From: an uncultured Oscillospiraceae bacterium
GTDB lineage: Bacteria > Bacillota > Clostridia > Oscillospirales > Oscillospiraceae
Reading direction: 5' to 3'
DNA: 64,000 bases
Assembly (NCBI GenBank): GCA_947599875.1
Contig: CANQFV010000001.1
Coordinates: 124,001 to 188,000 of the forward strand
Positions 1 to 8,486 of the stretch are shown in pieces. A program made the position numbers and the translations under genes. Under the pieces are notes generated by a model. It searched no databases. It was not told the origin of the DNA and was given only the letters and a program-made list of their open reading frames with translations. Position 1 is the first letter of the stretch, and each line of letters opens with the position of its first letter.

Positions 1-1
1 G

Positions 2-1255
2 ATCTTGTCGGACATGTCCTCCGGAAGGCCCATGTCCCGCCTTGTCCAGGGGGACGTAGGCTCCGGCAAGACGATGGTTGCGGCGGCCGCCGCCTACGCC
101 GTGGCGATGAATGGCCGCCAGGCGGCGTTTATGGCCCCCACGGAGATTTTGGCTGAGCAGCACTACAAATCCCTGGGCGAGCTTTTGGCGCCCCTGGGCA
201 TCCGCGTGGGCCTTCTCACGGCGGGCATGGGCGCCAAGGCCCGGCGGGAGACTCAGGAGCAGCTGCGCTCCGGGGAGGTCGGCCTTGTCATCGGCACCCA
301 CGCCCTCATCTCCCAGAGCGTGGAGTTTTCAGACCTCGCCCTCATCATCGCCGACGAGCAGCACCGCTTCGGCGTACAGCAGCGGGCGGCCCTGACGGAC
401 AAGGGGGACACCCCCCACGTCCTCGTCATGTCCGCCACTCCCATCCCCAGGACCCTGGCGCTCATCGTCTACGGGGATCTGGACGTGTCCGTCATCAACG
501 AGCTTCCCCCGGGGCGGCAGAAGGTGGACACCTTCCTGGTGGGCGAGAGTATGCGCCAGCGCATCTACAACTTTATCCGCCGCCTTGTGGGGGAGGGCCG
601 CCAGGTGTTCATCGTCTGCCCGGCGGTGGAGGAGACGGAGGAACAGCCGGACGGCCTGAAATCCGTGAAGGAGTACGCCCGGGAGCTTCAGGAGAAGATT
701 TTCCCCGACCTGCGCGTGGCCCTTGTCCACGGGAAGCTGAGGGCCAAGGAGAAGAATGAGGTCATGGGATCCTTCGCCGCCGGGGACATCGACATCCTCG
801 TGGCCACCACGGTAATCGAGGTGGGCGTAGACGTGCCCAACGCGGCCCTGATGGTGGTGGAGAACGCCGACCGGTTCGGCCTCTCCCAGCTCCACCAGCT
901 GCGGGGCAGGGTGGGCCGCGGACAGCACAAATCCTACTGCGTCCTCTTTGAGGGGGCCGGCGGGGACACGGCCACCCAGCGCCTGCGCGCCCTGTGCCGG
1001 ACGAACGACGGCTTTAAGCTGGCGGAGGCGGATCTGGCCATTCGCGGCCCGGGGGATTTCTTCGGATCCCGGCAGAGCGGCCTTCCCGATATGCAGATCG
1101 CAAGCTTCATCTCTGACATGGAGATGCTGAAAACGGCCCAGACCGCCGCCACGGAGCTTCTGGCCGCCGATCCGGAGCTTTCCCTGCCGGAGAACGCCGT
1201 CCTCCGGGAGAGCGTGGACAGGCTCCTGGAGAAGAACAAGGGGACGATGAATTAA
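2..1255 (+). CDS. recG: ATP-dependent DNA helicase RecG (5' end outside the window)
   Basis: This is the C-terminal 417 residues of RecG, the branched-DNA translocase that remodels stalled forks and Holliday junctions; the family is usually about 680 residues. The frame is open to the window edge, so the N-terminal wedge domain is missing from view. Visible helicase motifs in order are Walker A GDVGSGKT, the RecG-specific DEQHRFG version of the DEAD box, SATPIPRT (motif III), VIEVGVDVP (motif V) and QLRGRVGRG (motif VI). The DEQHRFG and GRVGRG motifs separate it from Mfd and PriA. The next gene starts one base after the stop codon, so the two are probably co-transcribed. Confidence 0.97.
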   Translation: MLSDMSSGRPMSRLVQGDVGSGKTMVAAAAAYAVAMNGRQAAFMAPTEILAEQHYKSLGELLAPLGIRVGLLTAGMGAKARRETQEQLRSGEVGLVIGTHALISQSVEFSDLALIIADEQHRFGVQQRAALTDKGDTPHVLVMSATPIPRTLALIVYGDLDVSVINELPPGRQKVDTFLVGESMRQRIYNFIRRLVGEGRQVFIVCPAVEETEEQPDGLKSVKEYARELQEKIFPDLRVALVHGKLRAKEKNEVMGSFAAGDIDILVATTVIEVGVDVPNAALMVVENADRFGLSQLHQLRGRVGRGQHKSYCVLFEGAGGDTATQRLRALCRTNDGFKLAEADLAIRGPGDFFGSRQSGLPDMQIASFISDMEMLKTAQTAATELLAADPELSLPENAVLRESVDRLLEKNKGTMN

Positions 1256-1256
1256 A

Positions 1257-2042
1257 ATGGAACGGCTTCCTGAGACAATAGAGAAGATCCTGCGCGGCGC
1301 TCCCTACGAGACGGACAGCATCGGCATGTCCGGTGCGGAAATACGCCTCTACCCGGAGGCGGTTCTGAAGATCTCCCGGGACGACGAGGCCGCCCGCCGG
1401 GAGGCGGACATCTTAACCTGGCTTCACGGCAAGCTCCCGGCGCCGGAGGTCCTGGCCTGCCAGCGGGAGGGCGGGCGGCAATACCTGCTGATGACGCGCC
1501 TGAGGGGGAAGATGCTGTGCGACAGTCGGGTGATCACGGACGCTGAGAGCGCGGCCCGGCTCCTGGCCCAGGCCCTGGAGATGGTAAGCGCCGTAGATAT
1601 TTCCCACTGCCCGTGTAGGGCCGACCTGGACACCGAGCTTGCCATCGCCCGGGCGCATGTGGAGCGGGGAGAGGTGGACGTGGAGAACACCGACCCCGCC
1701 ACCTTCGGCCCCGGGGGCTTCCGGAACCCCCAGCACCTGCTTATGTGGCTGGAGGAGAACCGCCCGCCGGAGGATGCGCGCTTTACCCACGGCGACATGT
1801 GCCTTCCCAATATCCTGACGGAGAACGGCAGGATCACCGGCTTTTTAGATCTGGGCGGCGCGGGGATCGGCGACCCCTACCGGGACTACGCTATCGCCCG
1901 CCGGAGCCTCCACCACAACACCGACGGCCACCACGGCCACACAAGCCCCGGGTTCGACGCCGACACGCTTTTCAGATATCTCGGGCTTTCTCCGGATAGG
2001 GAAAAGATGAGGTATTTTGCGCTGTTGGATGAGCTGTTCTGA
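1257..2042 (+). CDS. APH(3')-like aminoglycoside phosphotransferase family kinase
   Basis: This 261-residue protein matches the usual length of APH(3') enzymes, which phosphorylate the 3'-hydroxyl of kanamycin-type aminoglycosides with ATP. The catalytic loop is HGDMCLPN, with Asp180 as the expected catalytic base and Asn185 as a metal ligand, followed by FLDLGGAGIGD with Asp198 as the DFG-type metal ligand. The C-terminus LLDELF resembles the acidic tail that binds drug in APH(3'). The start follows one base after recG, which gives translational coupling. Similar kinases also act on other small molecules, so resistance is inferred from the APH(3')-like motifs and not shown. There are no mobile genes beside it, but a large repeat element follows. 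Confidence 0.8.
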   Translation: MERLPETIEKILRGAPYETDSIGMSGAEIRLYPEAVLKISRDDEAARREADILTWLHGKLPAPEVLACQREGGRQYLLMTRLRGKMLCDSRVITDAESAARLLAQALEMVSAVDISHCPCRADLDTELAIARAHVERGEVDVENTDPATFGPGGFRNPQHLLMWLEENRPPEDARFTHGDMCLPNILTENGRITGFLDLGGAGIGDPYRDYAIARRSLHHNTDGHHGHTSPGFDADTLFRYLGLSPDREKMRYFALLDELF

Positions 2043-2174
2043 CCCCCGGTTACGGACTCCTCTGATGGGGATCCCCCGGGCAGTGCACAGACGTAGCCTG
2101 CAACGTCCCCGGGAAGCCGGTGTGTGTAGATCCCCCATGTACTGTTTCCCAGCCCCCGATAAAGGCGGGACTGA

Positions 2175-2221
2175 GGGACGGTTCTTTTGTACCACCGCAG
2201 GTGTGACAAAAGAACCGTCCC
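2175..2221. repeat. Inverted pair of GGGACGGTTCTTTTGT (REP-like unit)
   Basis: GGGACGGTTCTTTTGT at 2175-2190 faces its reverse complement at 2206-2221, with a short spacer containing CCACC and GTGTGAC. The same core recurs in inverted pairs near 9.2, 9.3, 9.4, 16.6-16.9, 21.9 and 22.3 kb. This architecture is like REPINs (paired REPs spread by IS200-like RAYT transposases). That link is inference, and no such transposase is in the window. The rest of the 2043-2274 gap holds no recognisable gene. Confidence 0.8.
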
Positions 2222-2274
2222 TCTGTAACGCCGGGTGAAAGCCTCCGTATAACGAAACACCCCCCGACCCGCAT

Positions 2275-2532
2275 CCCCCAATCCAAATATTTTTTCCGGC
2301 GGCATGTACGTCGGAAAAAATCCCTCTTGCCGCGCAAACGTGCGCCCTTGGGCGTGCGCTGCAGCGCGGCAGCAGAAAGACCCGGCGTGAATTCCTCAGA
2401 ATTCACGCCGGGTCTTTCGCACGTCCTTCTTGGGATTGAAAGCCCAAGGGGGTTTCAATCCAGCCTTCGTCCCCCTTGGCAGAAAAAGGATTTTGGGTTC
2501 TCGTCAGAGAACCCAAAATCCTTTTTCGCCAG
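2275..2532 (+). repeat. Four-hairpin element, copy A
   Basis: This copy sets the forward orientation. H1 is at 2290-2320: a T6 run, the arms CCGGCG/CGTCGG around a CATGTA centre, then an A6 run. H2 is at 2329-2370: GCCGCGC...GCGCGGC enclosing the GTGCGCCC-type inner hairpin. H3 is at 2375-2418: arms meeting in GAATTC-ctca-GAATTC. H4 is at 2483-2526: two perfect 20-nt arms meeting in GGTTCTC-gtca-GAGAACC. An extra weak hairpin (TTGAAAGCC...) lies between H3 and H4 at about 2438-2463. The element occupies the gap after the kinase gene. It ends about 70 bases before the next start codon. Confidence 0.9.
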
Positions 2533-2600
2533 ATGGCCCAGATGACTTTTTTCCTTTTCTCCCTCATATACTCTTGAAGACACGATCCGGGGGTGAGGAT

Positions 2601-3932
2601 ATGCAGGGGAAGAGACTTGCGGCCAATACGGCACTGACTACGCTGGCCGCGCTGTTTACGCAGGCACTGGGGCTGTGGTTCCAGTCCATGCTGGCCAAGC
2701 GCATGGGTGCGGCGGGGCTGGGCCTGATGGGCCTGATCACGTCCGTGGGGTCCCTGGCGGCAACCTTTGCCATATCCGGCATACGCTTTGCCTCCACAAG
2801 ACTTGTGGCGGAGGAGATGGGCCTTGGCCGGATGGGCCGGATCCCCCCGCTCATCCGCCGCTGCCTGCTCTACGCCCTTCTATGCGGGGGCCTGGCAGGC
2901 GGAGCTTTGCGGCTGTGCGCGGACAGCGTGGCCGCCCACCTTTTGGGGGATGTCCGGGCCGCCCTGGCCCTGAAGATCCTCTCCCTCGGGATGCCGTTCC
3001 TGTCCGCCGGGGCGGTGCTGGGGGGCTACTTCACCGGCACCTGCCGGGCGGGGATGGCCTTGGGCGGGCCGCTGAGCGAGGAGACCGTCCGCGTGGCCGT
3101 CACCTTTCTGATCCTCTCCTTAACGGGCAGCACGGATCCGCGCCTGACCTGCGCCGCCGCGGCGGCGGGCAGCGCATCCGGGGAGCTGGCGTCCTTTTTG
3201 GTGATGGCCATCCTCTACCTTGCGGACAAAAAGCGGCCCAGACCGGATCGGCCCTCCCCGCCGGGACAGCTGCGGCGCATCGTCACCGTGGCGGTGCCGC
3301 TGGCCTTCACCGCCTACGCCAGAGTCGCGGTAAAGACCCTCCAGCAGCTGCTGATCCCCCTTGGCCTCACAAAAAGCGGCGCCACGGCGGAGAAGGCGCT
3401 GGCCGGTTACGGCACGGTGCGGGGCATGGCCATGCCCGTGATCACCTTCCCGATGGTGCTTTTCTCCTCCGTGTCGGAGCTGATCGTCCCGGAGCTGACG
3501 GAGGAGCAGATGCGGGGGAACCTGGAGGGCATCCGCCACTGGGCCAGGGCGCTGCTGCGCTTTACGATGGGCCTGTCCACGGCGGCGGCGCTATTCGTGC
3601 TGTGTTTTTCCAAAAAATTAGGGGCCGTGCTGTTCTCCAGCGCCCCGGCGGGCAAATATATCGCCCTCCTGGCGCCCCTTATGCCGGTGATGTACCTGGA
3701 CAACGTGACGGACGGGATGCTCCGGGGCCTGGGGGAGCATATGTACACAATGGGCCTGAATTTGGTGGACTCCCTTGTCTCCACCACGGCCATGTGGTTC
3801 ATCCTGCCCCGGTTTGCCCTGGACGGGTATATCGCCATTTTGTACCTCTCGGAGATCTTCAACTTCATCCTGAGCATCAAGAGACTGGCGGATGTGACGG
3901 GGGAGAGACTCCCCGCCCGGGCAAATATGTAG
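2601..3932 (+). CDS. MATE/SpoVB-like polysaccharide flippase-type membrane protein
   Basis: The 443-residue protein is almost wholly hydrophobic, with about 12 to 14 predicted membrane segments, and resembles the MVF/MATE superfamily, in particular the SpoVB/YtgP-type lipid-linked sugar flippases of Firmicutes. The N-terminus KRLAANTALTTLAALFTQALGLWFQ and the mid-protein TVRGMAMPVITFP region fit that group. An open frame extends upstream into the repeat element, but ATG 2601 is preferred because GGGGTGAGG lies just upstream and the hydrophobic N-terminus starts there. A strong terminator follows directly. The transported substrate cannot be read from the sequence; a role in cortex or cell-wall precursor export is inferred from the family. 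Confidence 0.75.
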   Translation: MQGKRLAANTALTTLAALFTQALGLWFQSMLAKRMGAAGLGLMGLITSVGSLAATFAISGIRFASTRLVAEEMGLGRMGRIPPLIRRCLLYALLCGGLAGGALRLCADSVAAHLLGDVRAALALKILSLGMPFLSAGAVLGGYFTGTCRAGMALGGPLSEETVRVAVTFLILSLTGSTDPRLTCAAAAAGSASGELASFLVMAILYLADKKRPRPDRPSPPGQLRRIVTVAVPLAFTAYARVAVKTLQQLLIPLGLTKSGATAEKALAGYGTVRGMAMPVITFPMVLFSSVSELIVPELTEEQMRGNLEGIRHWARALLRFTMGLSTAAALFVLCFSKKLGAVLFSSAPAGKYIALLAPLMPVMYLDNVTDGMLRGLGEHMYTMGLNLVDSLVSTTAMWFILPRFALDGYIAILYLSEIFNFILSIKRLADVTGERLPARANM

Positions 3933-3958
3933 CGGAGGGTTCGCCCTCCGCTTTTTTG
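3931..3958 (+). terminator. Intrinsic terminator
   Basis: AGCGGAGGG-ttcg-CCCTCCGCT followed by a T-run. It begins inside the stop codon of the flippase gene and also faces the 3' end of the convergent DUF378 gene, so it may serve both. Confidence 0.9.
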
Positions 3959-4171
3959 TCAGGAATTTTCCTTGGATTCGATTCTGTCGCGGAAAAGCAG
4001 GGAGATGCACCACAGCGCCGAAAGGGCCACCAGGGTGTACACCACACGGCTGATCGAGGCCGTCTGTCCGCCAAAGAGGTACGCGACAAGATCAAATTTG
4101 AAGATGCCCACAAGCCCCCAGTTCAGTCCACCGATAATCAGGAGGACAAGGGCGATCCTATCCATAATCAT
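3959..4171 (-). CDS. DUF378 family small membrane protein
   Basis: This 70-residue protein has two hydrophobic segments (about residues 5-25 and 38-60). It carries the DUF378 hallmark LLIIGGLNWGLVGI followed by a phenylalanine-rich short loop and a second helix with a charged C-terminal tail (FRDRIESKENS). AGGAGG sits nine bases before ATG 4171, which fixes the start. The family (YuzA-like) has no established function. It is a single-gene unit convergent with the flippase and divergent from the dipeptidase gene. Confidence 0.85.
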   Translation of the reverse strand: MIMDRIALVLLIIGGLNWGLVGIFKFDLVAYLFGGQTASISRVVYTLVALSALWCISLLFRDRIESKENS

Positions 4172-4254
4172 AGCGTGAAGCCTCCTTTTTTGTTGCGCTG
4201 TTAATATAACCGGAGGTCTTCCTTTTTATGCGCGGATTTTTTCTTGCAGAGAAA

Positions 4255-4283
4255 TTGCATTCAGCGCCAATATGCAGTATAAT
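4255..4283 (+). promoter_or_regulatory. SigA-type promoter for the dipeptidase gene
   Basis: TTGCAT at 4255-4260 and a perfect TATAAT at 4278-4283 are separated by 17 bases. Transcription would begin about 25 bases before the dipeptidase start codon. Confidence 0.75.
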
Positions 4284-4315
4284 ATCTTGCGAAAAAAATG
4301 AACGGGAGGATCTGT

Positions 4316-5290
4316 ATGAGGATCGTTGACCTTCACTGCGACACCATAGAACAGCTGTATGAGGGGCGCAGCCTGGACGGGCTGGAAAATTCTCACATCA
4401 ACTTGGAGAAGCTCCGGCAGGGGGAGACCCTGGCCCAGTGCTTCGCCATTTTTGTGCCCACCCACGACGCCGCCGCCCGCCACGGGATCCGGGAGGACGC
4501 CTTCGGGTATTTTCAGCGGGCGTATGACGCCTACAGGCGGGAACTGACCGTCTGCGCCGAAAAACTGGCCCCGGCCCTGACCGTGGCGGACATCTTGAAA
4601 AACGAGTCCCAGGGCAAGGTCAGCGCCATCCTGACGGTGGAGGACGGCGTCACTCTGGACGGGAAGATCGAGAACGTGGACGAGTACGGCAAAAAGGGCG
4701 TGCGCATGGTGGCGCTCACCTGGAACTATGAAAACTCCCTGGGCTACCCCCAGAGCGCCGACCCGGAGAAGCACGCCCTGGGTCTGAAGCCCTTCGGGAA
4801 GGACTGCGTGCGCCGGATGAACGAGCTGGGCATCGCCGTGGACGTGTCCCATTTGAGCGAGGGGGGCTTCTGGGACGTGGCCCGGACAAGCACAAAGCCC
4901 TTTATCGCCTCCCACTCCTGCTGCCGGGCGCTGTGCGACATCGGCCGGAACCTGACGGATCAGCAGCTCAGGGCCGTGGCGGAGTCCGGCGGCGTGGTGG
5001 GCCTGAATTACTGCAACGTCTTCCTCCACCCGGTGGCGGACAGGGAGGACAGATTCACCGCCATATCGGAGCTTCTGCGCCACCTGACCCACATGATCGA
5101 CGTGGCGGGGACGGATAGCGTGGCCCTGGGCTCGGATTATGACGGCATCGGCTCCGTCCTGGAGTGGGGCGACGTCTCCGGCCAGCAGAAGCTGGTTCAG
5201 GCCATCGTGAGCCGGTTCGGCTTTGACACGGCGGAGAAGATCACCCACAAAAACGCCCTGCGCGCCTTCCGGGACATCTGGGGCGCCTGA
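4316..5290 (+). CDS. Peptidase M19 (membrane/renal dipeptidase family)
   Basis: The 324-residue protein is a binuclear zinc dipeptidase of family M19, which cleaves a range of dipeptides. Metal-site motifs are visible: VDLHCDT at the N-terminus (His7 and Asp9), LTVEDG (bridging Glu), VDVSHLSEGG and IASHSCCRAL (His ligands), and GSDYDGI near the C-terminus. An earlier in-frame ATG exists at 4298, but GGGAGG precedes ATG 4316 at normal spacing and the HxD motif sits at its family position from there. There is no signal peptide, so the bacterial enzyme is probably cytoplasmic. It is transcribed alone from its own promoter. Confidence 0.92.
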   Translation: MRIVDLHCDTIEQLYEGRSLDGLENSHINLEKLRQGETLAQCFAIFVPTHDAAARHGIREDAFGYFQRAYDAYRRELTVCAEKLAPALTVADILKNESQGKVSAILTVEDGVTLDGKIENVDEYGKKGVRMVALTWNYENSLGYPQSADPEKHALGLKPFGKDCVRRMNELGIAVDVSHLSEGGFWDVARTSTKPFIASHSCCRALCDIGRNLTDQQLRAVAESGGVVGLNYCNVFLHPVADREDRFTAISELLRHLTHMIDVAGTDSVALGSDYDGIGSVLEWGDVSGQQKLVQAIVSRFGFDTAEKITHKNALRAFRDIWGA

Positions 5291-5293
5291 GGG

Positions 5294-6538
5294 TCACACC
5301 CGCAGGCCCCGGTCTGCCATGCGGGAGAGGATCGCCGCCGCCTCCGCCCGGGTGAGGGGATCGCGGGGCCGGAATTTCCCGCCGGAGCCGTTGAGAATGC
5401 CGGAGGCGGCCAGCTTTTCAACGCCGGCCGCCTCAGCGCCGGAGACATCCGGGAAGGACACCTGCCGGGTGAAGCTTACTGCCTCCTTCGGCAGGACACG
5501 GGCCATCAGCGCGGCAAACTGCCCGCGGGTGATAAGCTCGTGGGGACTTGCGAAATCCGTGTTGATCCCCCATAGCCCCAGATACGCGCAATACGGGGCG
5601 TACCAGGGCCCCTGGCCGGTGAAATTATACCCGTCGGCGTAGTAGAGGGACAGGAACCTGGCCGCCATCGTCACCGCCTCCCGGACGGTGAGCTGTCCGG
5701 CGGGGGAGAAGGCCGTGTCCTCCGTCCCCGTCATCAGCCCAAGCTCGTAGACCGCCGCCACGTTTTTGGCGTACCAGGCGGAATACGGCACATCCCGGAA
5801 GCACCCGGTATAGGCCCTGGAGCGAGTAAAATACCCCACGGGGTCCGTGACGGCGGGGGCGTCCGCCCCGGACAGGCCGTCGAGGTACTCCCGAGTGGGC
5901 TGTACCGCGAAGCTCACCTTGTACCCCCGGTTTGTCAGGGACGCGGCGTTAAAGGCGTCCCAGCTCCTGCTCACCACCCGGATGAGACCGCGCCCGTCCC
6001 CGTTCCCCTCCAGATAGGTGAGGGTGGAGGCGTCGTAGCCCAGGATGATGATGGAGTGTCCGTAGTTGGAGTTATAGGAGCCGTCGGCGTTCTTTGTGGT
6101 GCGCAGCAGCGCCCCGCAGCAGATCCCCGCGGCGGCAAACTGGCTGTAGGACACGGCCGGGCAAGGCCCCAGCACCCGCCGGGAATTGCGCCACCCGCCC
6201 TCGCCGTGGAAGGGGACATCCCCAAACAGCGTGGCGTAGACGGCGTTGGCGTATATGTAGCAGGTGGAGCCGGAGTACACCTTGCCGCCGGCGTCCCGGA
6301 TATACAGGGTCTTTCCCGGGGGCACGTCCCGGGATCCGAGCCTTGCCGGTGCGCGGCTGGTACACGCAGGGTCGGTGAAGAGGTCGATCTCCCCGGAAAA
6401 TACCCGGTCAAGCCCCTGGGCCAGCCCGGGCGTGCCGGTGAAGTCCGCCCCCTGTGGGACATAGGCGCCCTGCGCCCCGGGGCGGGGGAGGAGCAGGGAG
6501 AGACACAGGATCAGTGCCGGGAGCATCGCTTTTTTCAT
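5294..6538 (-). CDS. Secreted SLH-domain protein with a C39-like papain-fold core
   Basis: The 414-residue protein starts with a typical signal peptide (MKKAMLPALILCLSLLLP). The middle carries a cysteine-peptidase-like pattern: Cys in STCYIYANAV, His in NYGHSIIILGYD, then LEGNGDGRG, as in C39-like proteins of Clostridia. The C-terminal third has S-layer homology modules (FRDVPYSAWYAKNVAAVYELGLMTG-type; a second set near the end with FPDVSG and PLTRAEAAAILSRM). SLH domains bind pyruvylated secondary wall polymers, so the protein should be displayed on the cell wall. AGGAGG precedes ATG 6538. Peptidase activity is inferred from the Cys/His spacing only; it could be a non-catalytic amidase-like fold. 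Confidence 0.78.
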   Translation of the reverse strand: MKKAMLPALILCLSLLLPRPGAQGAYVPQGADFTGTPGLAQGLDRVFSGEIDLFTDPACTSRAPARLGSRDVPPGKTLYIRDAGGKVYSGSTCYIYANAVYATLFGDVPFHGEGGWRNSRRVLGPCPAVSYSQFAAAGICCGALLRTTKNADGSYNSNYGHSIIILGYDASTLTYLEGNGDGRGLIRVVSRSWDAFNAASLTNRGYKVSFAVQPTREYLDGLSGADAPAVTDPVGYFTRSRAYTGCFRDVPYSAWYAKNVAAVYELGLMTGTEDTAFSPAGQLTVREAVTMAARFLSLYYADGYNFTGQGPWYAPYCAYLGLWGINTDFASPHELITRGQFAALMARVLPKEAVSFTRQVSFPDVSGAEAAGVEKLAASGILNGSGGKFRPRDPLTRAEAAAILSRMADRGLRV

Positions 6539-6576
6539 GGGGAACCTCCTGCAAAAATGGGGCTTTGGTTGACATA

Positions 6577-6605
6577 AATATAACATCCCCCGGGGAATTT
6601 ATCAA
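6577..6605 (-). promoter_or_regulatory. Promoter of the SLH-domain gene
   Basis: On the minus strand TTGATA (6605-6600) and TATATT (6582-6577) are separated by 17 bases. Two direct copies of TTGACATAAAT (plus strand, starting at 6569 and 6613) flank this promoter; their role is unknown. Confidence 0.6.
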
Positions 6606-6679
6606 CCCAATTTGACATAAATCCGAATATTACTATTTAATATAGCAAAATTTGCAGGAAATCTGTAATTGTTTGTAAT

Positions 6680-6708
6680 TTGCTTTTTCGACAAAAGATT
6701 GCTATAAT
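6680..6708 (+). promoter_or_regulatory. Promoter of the chromate-transporter operon
   Basis: TTGCTT at 6680-6685 and TATAAT at 6703-6708 have a 17-base spacer, about 50 bases before the first gene of the operon. Confidence 0.65.
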
Positions 6709-6759
6709 AGAAAAAGTCGGGCGGCGACAGTTTTTTCGCTGCCCGATGTGGAGGAAGGA

Positions 6760-7359
6760 ATGGAACTTCTCAAGCTGTTTTTCACCTTTGCCAAGGTGGG
6801 TGTCATGACCTTCGGCGGCGGGTATGCCATGCTCCCCATTCTCCAGCGGGAGATCGTGGAGAAGAACAAGTGGGCCACGGACGCGGAGCTTACGGACTAC
6901 TTCGCCATCGGCCAGTGTACCCCCGGGATCATCGCGGTGAACACCGCCACCTTTATCGGCCATAAGAAATGCGGCATCCCCGGCGGGATCATCGCCACCC
7001 TGGGCGTGGTCTTCCCCTCCATCGTCATCATCACGGTGATCGCCGCCTTCTTGTCCAACTTCGCGGACATCCCCCTGGTGCGCAACGCCCTGGCGGGGGT
7101 GAACGCCTGCGTCATCGCCCTCATCGCCTCCAGCGTCATCAAGCTCGGCAAGACGACGCTGAAGAATTCCCCCAGCGTCCTGATTTTTCTCTGTGTTCTG
7201 CTTTTGGCGTGCGTGGCGAATTTCGTCACCTTCCCCGCCGCCTGGTGGGGCAGGGCGCTGGATACCCTGATCTCCCCGGCTGTTCTCATTGTCTGTTCCG
7301 GCGTGGCGGGCGTCATTTTGTGGCTGCCCCGGAACGGGAGGGGAGGGAAGCGGCCGTGA
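6760..7359 (+). CDS. Chromate transporter, first CHR-domain subunit
   Basis: This 199-residue membrane protein consists of one CHR domain: FTFAKVGVMTFGGGYAMLP at the N-terminus, then QCTPGIIAVNTATFIG. It is half the size of two-domain ChrA proteins and is paired with the next gene, as in the short-chain CHR systems of Bacillus, where two proteins together export chromate. ATG 6760 is preferred over GTG 6748 because GGAGG lies five bases upstream of it. CHR proteins also occur in organisms with no known chromate exposure, so the natural substrate (an oxyanion such as sulfate or chromate) is uncertain. Confidence 0.88.
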   Translation: MELLKLFFTFAKVGVMTFGGGYAMLPILQREIVEKNKWATDAELTDYFAIGQCTPGIIAVNTATFIGHKKCGIPGGIIATLGVVFPSIVIITVIAAFLSNFADIPLVRNALAGVNACVIALIASSVIKLGKTTLKNSPSVLIFLCVLLLACVANFVTFPAAWWGRALDTLISPAVLIVCSGVAGVILWLPRNGRGGKRP

Positions 7360-7949
7360 TCTACCTTCGCCTGATCTACGAATTTTTCAAGACCGGCCTG
7401 TTCTCCGTGGGCGGGGGCCTGGCCACCATCCCGTTTTTGCGGGACATGGGCGCCTCCACCGGCTGGTTTACGGACGCCGACCTCACCACCATGATCGCCG
7501 TCAGCGAATCCACCCCCGGGCCGATGGGCGTGAATATGGCGACGTATGTGGGCTACCACATCGCCGGCATCCCCGGCGCGGTTCTGGCCACCCTGGGGCT
7601 TATCGCCCCGTCCATCATCGTCATCCTGATCATCGCCGGCTTTTTAGCCAGGTTCCGGGAGTCCAAGCTTGTGGACTCCGCCTTCAAGGGGCTTCGCCCC
7701 GCCTCCACGGCGCTGATCTGCGCCGCCGGGCTGAGCGTGGCGAAAAACGTGCTTCTCCACACCGCCGTATTGGGTGAGGGGGAGGGCCTGGGCCGTGTCC
7801 TCACGGGACTTTTCAACTGGAAGGCCGTGGCTCTGGCCGCCGCCGTCTTTGTCTGTATGCGGGCAAAACCCTTAAAGAAGCTTCATCCCATCGTCTTTAT
7901 CGGCATTTCCGCCGTGATCGGCGCGGTCTTCCGCTTTGCGGGGGCGTGA
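7356..7949 (+). CDS. Chromate transporter, second CHR-domain subunit
   Basis: This 197-residue CHR-domain protein opens with LIYEFFKTGLFSVGGGLATIPFL and then SESTPGPMGVNMATYVGY, the same two motifs as its neighbour but diverged. Its GTG start overlaps the upstream stop (GTGA) and GGAGGG lies upstream, so the two subunits are translated in step. Both frames are complete with their own starts, which supports a natural two-protein transporter and not a frameshifted ChrA. It probably forms a heterodimer with antiparallel topology, as proposed for other short CHR pairs. Confidence 0.88.
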   Translation: MIYLRLIYEFFKTGLFSVGGGLATIPFLRDMGASTGWFTDADLTTMIAVSESTPGPMGVNMATYVGYHIAGIPGAVLATLGLIAPSIIVILIIAGFLARFRESKLVDSAFKGLRPASTALICAAGLSVAKNVLLHTAVLGEGEGLGRVLTGLFNWKAVALAAAVFVCMRAKPLKKLHPIVFIGISAVIGAVFRFAGA

Positions 7950-7996
7950 CGGTGCGGCGAGATCATCCCCGGACACCGGGGAAAGGAGGCAGCGCC

Positions 7997-8407
7997 ATGA
8001 ATGTGGCAGTGCGGTATTACACCAGATCCGGCAACACCAAAAAGCTGGCTGACGCCATCGCCCGGCGTTTGGGGACGCAGGCGGAGAGCGTGGAGAAGGG
8101 CCTTTTGGAGCGGGCGGACATCCTCTTCCTGGGCTGTTCGTATTACGCCTTTGACGTGGACGACGCCGTCAAGGAATTCATCCGGGAGAACAAGTGGAAC
8201 ATCGGCAGGATCGCCCTGTTCGGCACCTCCGCCATGATGCGGTCTGTGTATAAACCGGTGAAAAAGGTGTGCGACGAGGTGGGGGTCCAGCTTCTGACCG
8301 ACGAATTCCACTGCCGCGGCCAGTTCTGGAAGGCGCACCCCGGCCGCCCCAATGAGGAGGACTGCCGGAACGCCGCCGATTTTGCCGGTAAGGTCGCCGG
8401 CCTGTAA
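7997..8407 (+). CDS. Small flavodoxin-like protein
   Basis: The 136-residue protein begins with a beta strand followed by the FMN phosphate-binding loop TRSGNTKKLADAIA, typical of flavodoxins. LFLGCSYYAFDVDDAVKEFI and IALFGTSAMM correspond to the later strands around the isoalloxazine ring. AAAGGAGG precedes ATG 7997. It lies 47 bases after the CHR pair on the same strand and before ohrR, which suggests a redox or stress role. The electron partner is not identifiable. Confidence 0.82.
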   Translation: MNVAVRYYTRSGNTKKLADAIARRLGTQAESVEKGLLERADILFLGCSYYAFDVDDAVKEFIRENKWNIGRIALFGTSAMMRSVYKPVKKVCDEVGVQLLTDEFHCRGQFWKAHPGRPNEEDCRNAADFAGKVAGL

Positions 8408-8486
8408 ACGTCTGATCTCACGATTTTGGGAGCAAAGCCCCGATGGGGGTTCCAAATACACACGCGTATAACATATGGAGGAAAAC

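Noticed and set aside
2430-2600. Upstream extension of the flippase gene into repeat copy A
   Set aside because: The extra residues are repeat-encoded and the start at 2601 has a ribosome site and the natural hydrophobic N-terminus.
6760-7949. Possible frameshifted single chromate transporter
   Set aside because: Both frames are full CHR domains with their own start and ribosome site and a GTGA overlap, as in known two-protein CHR systems.
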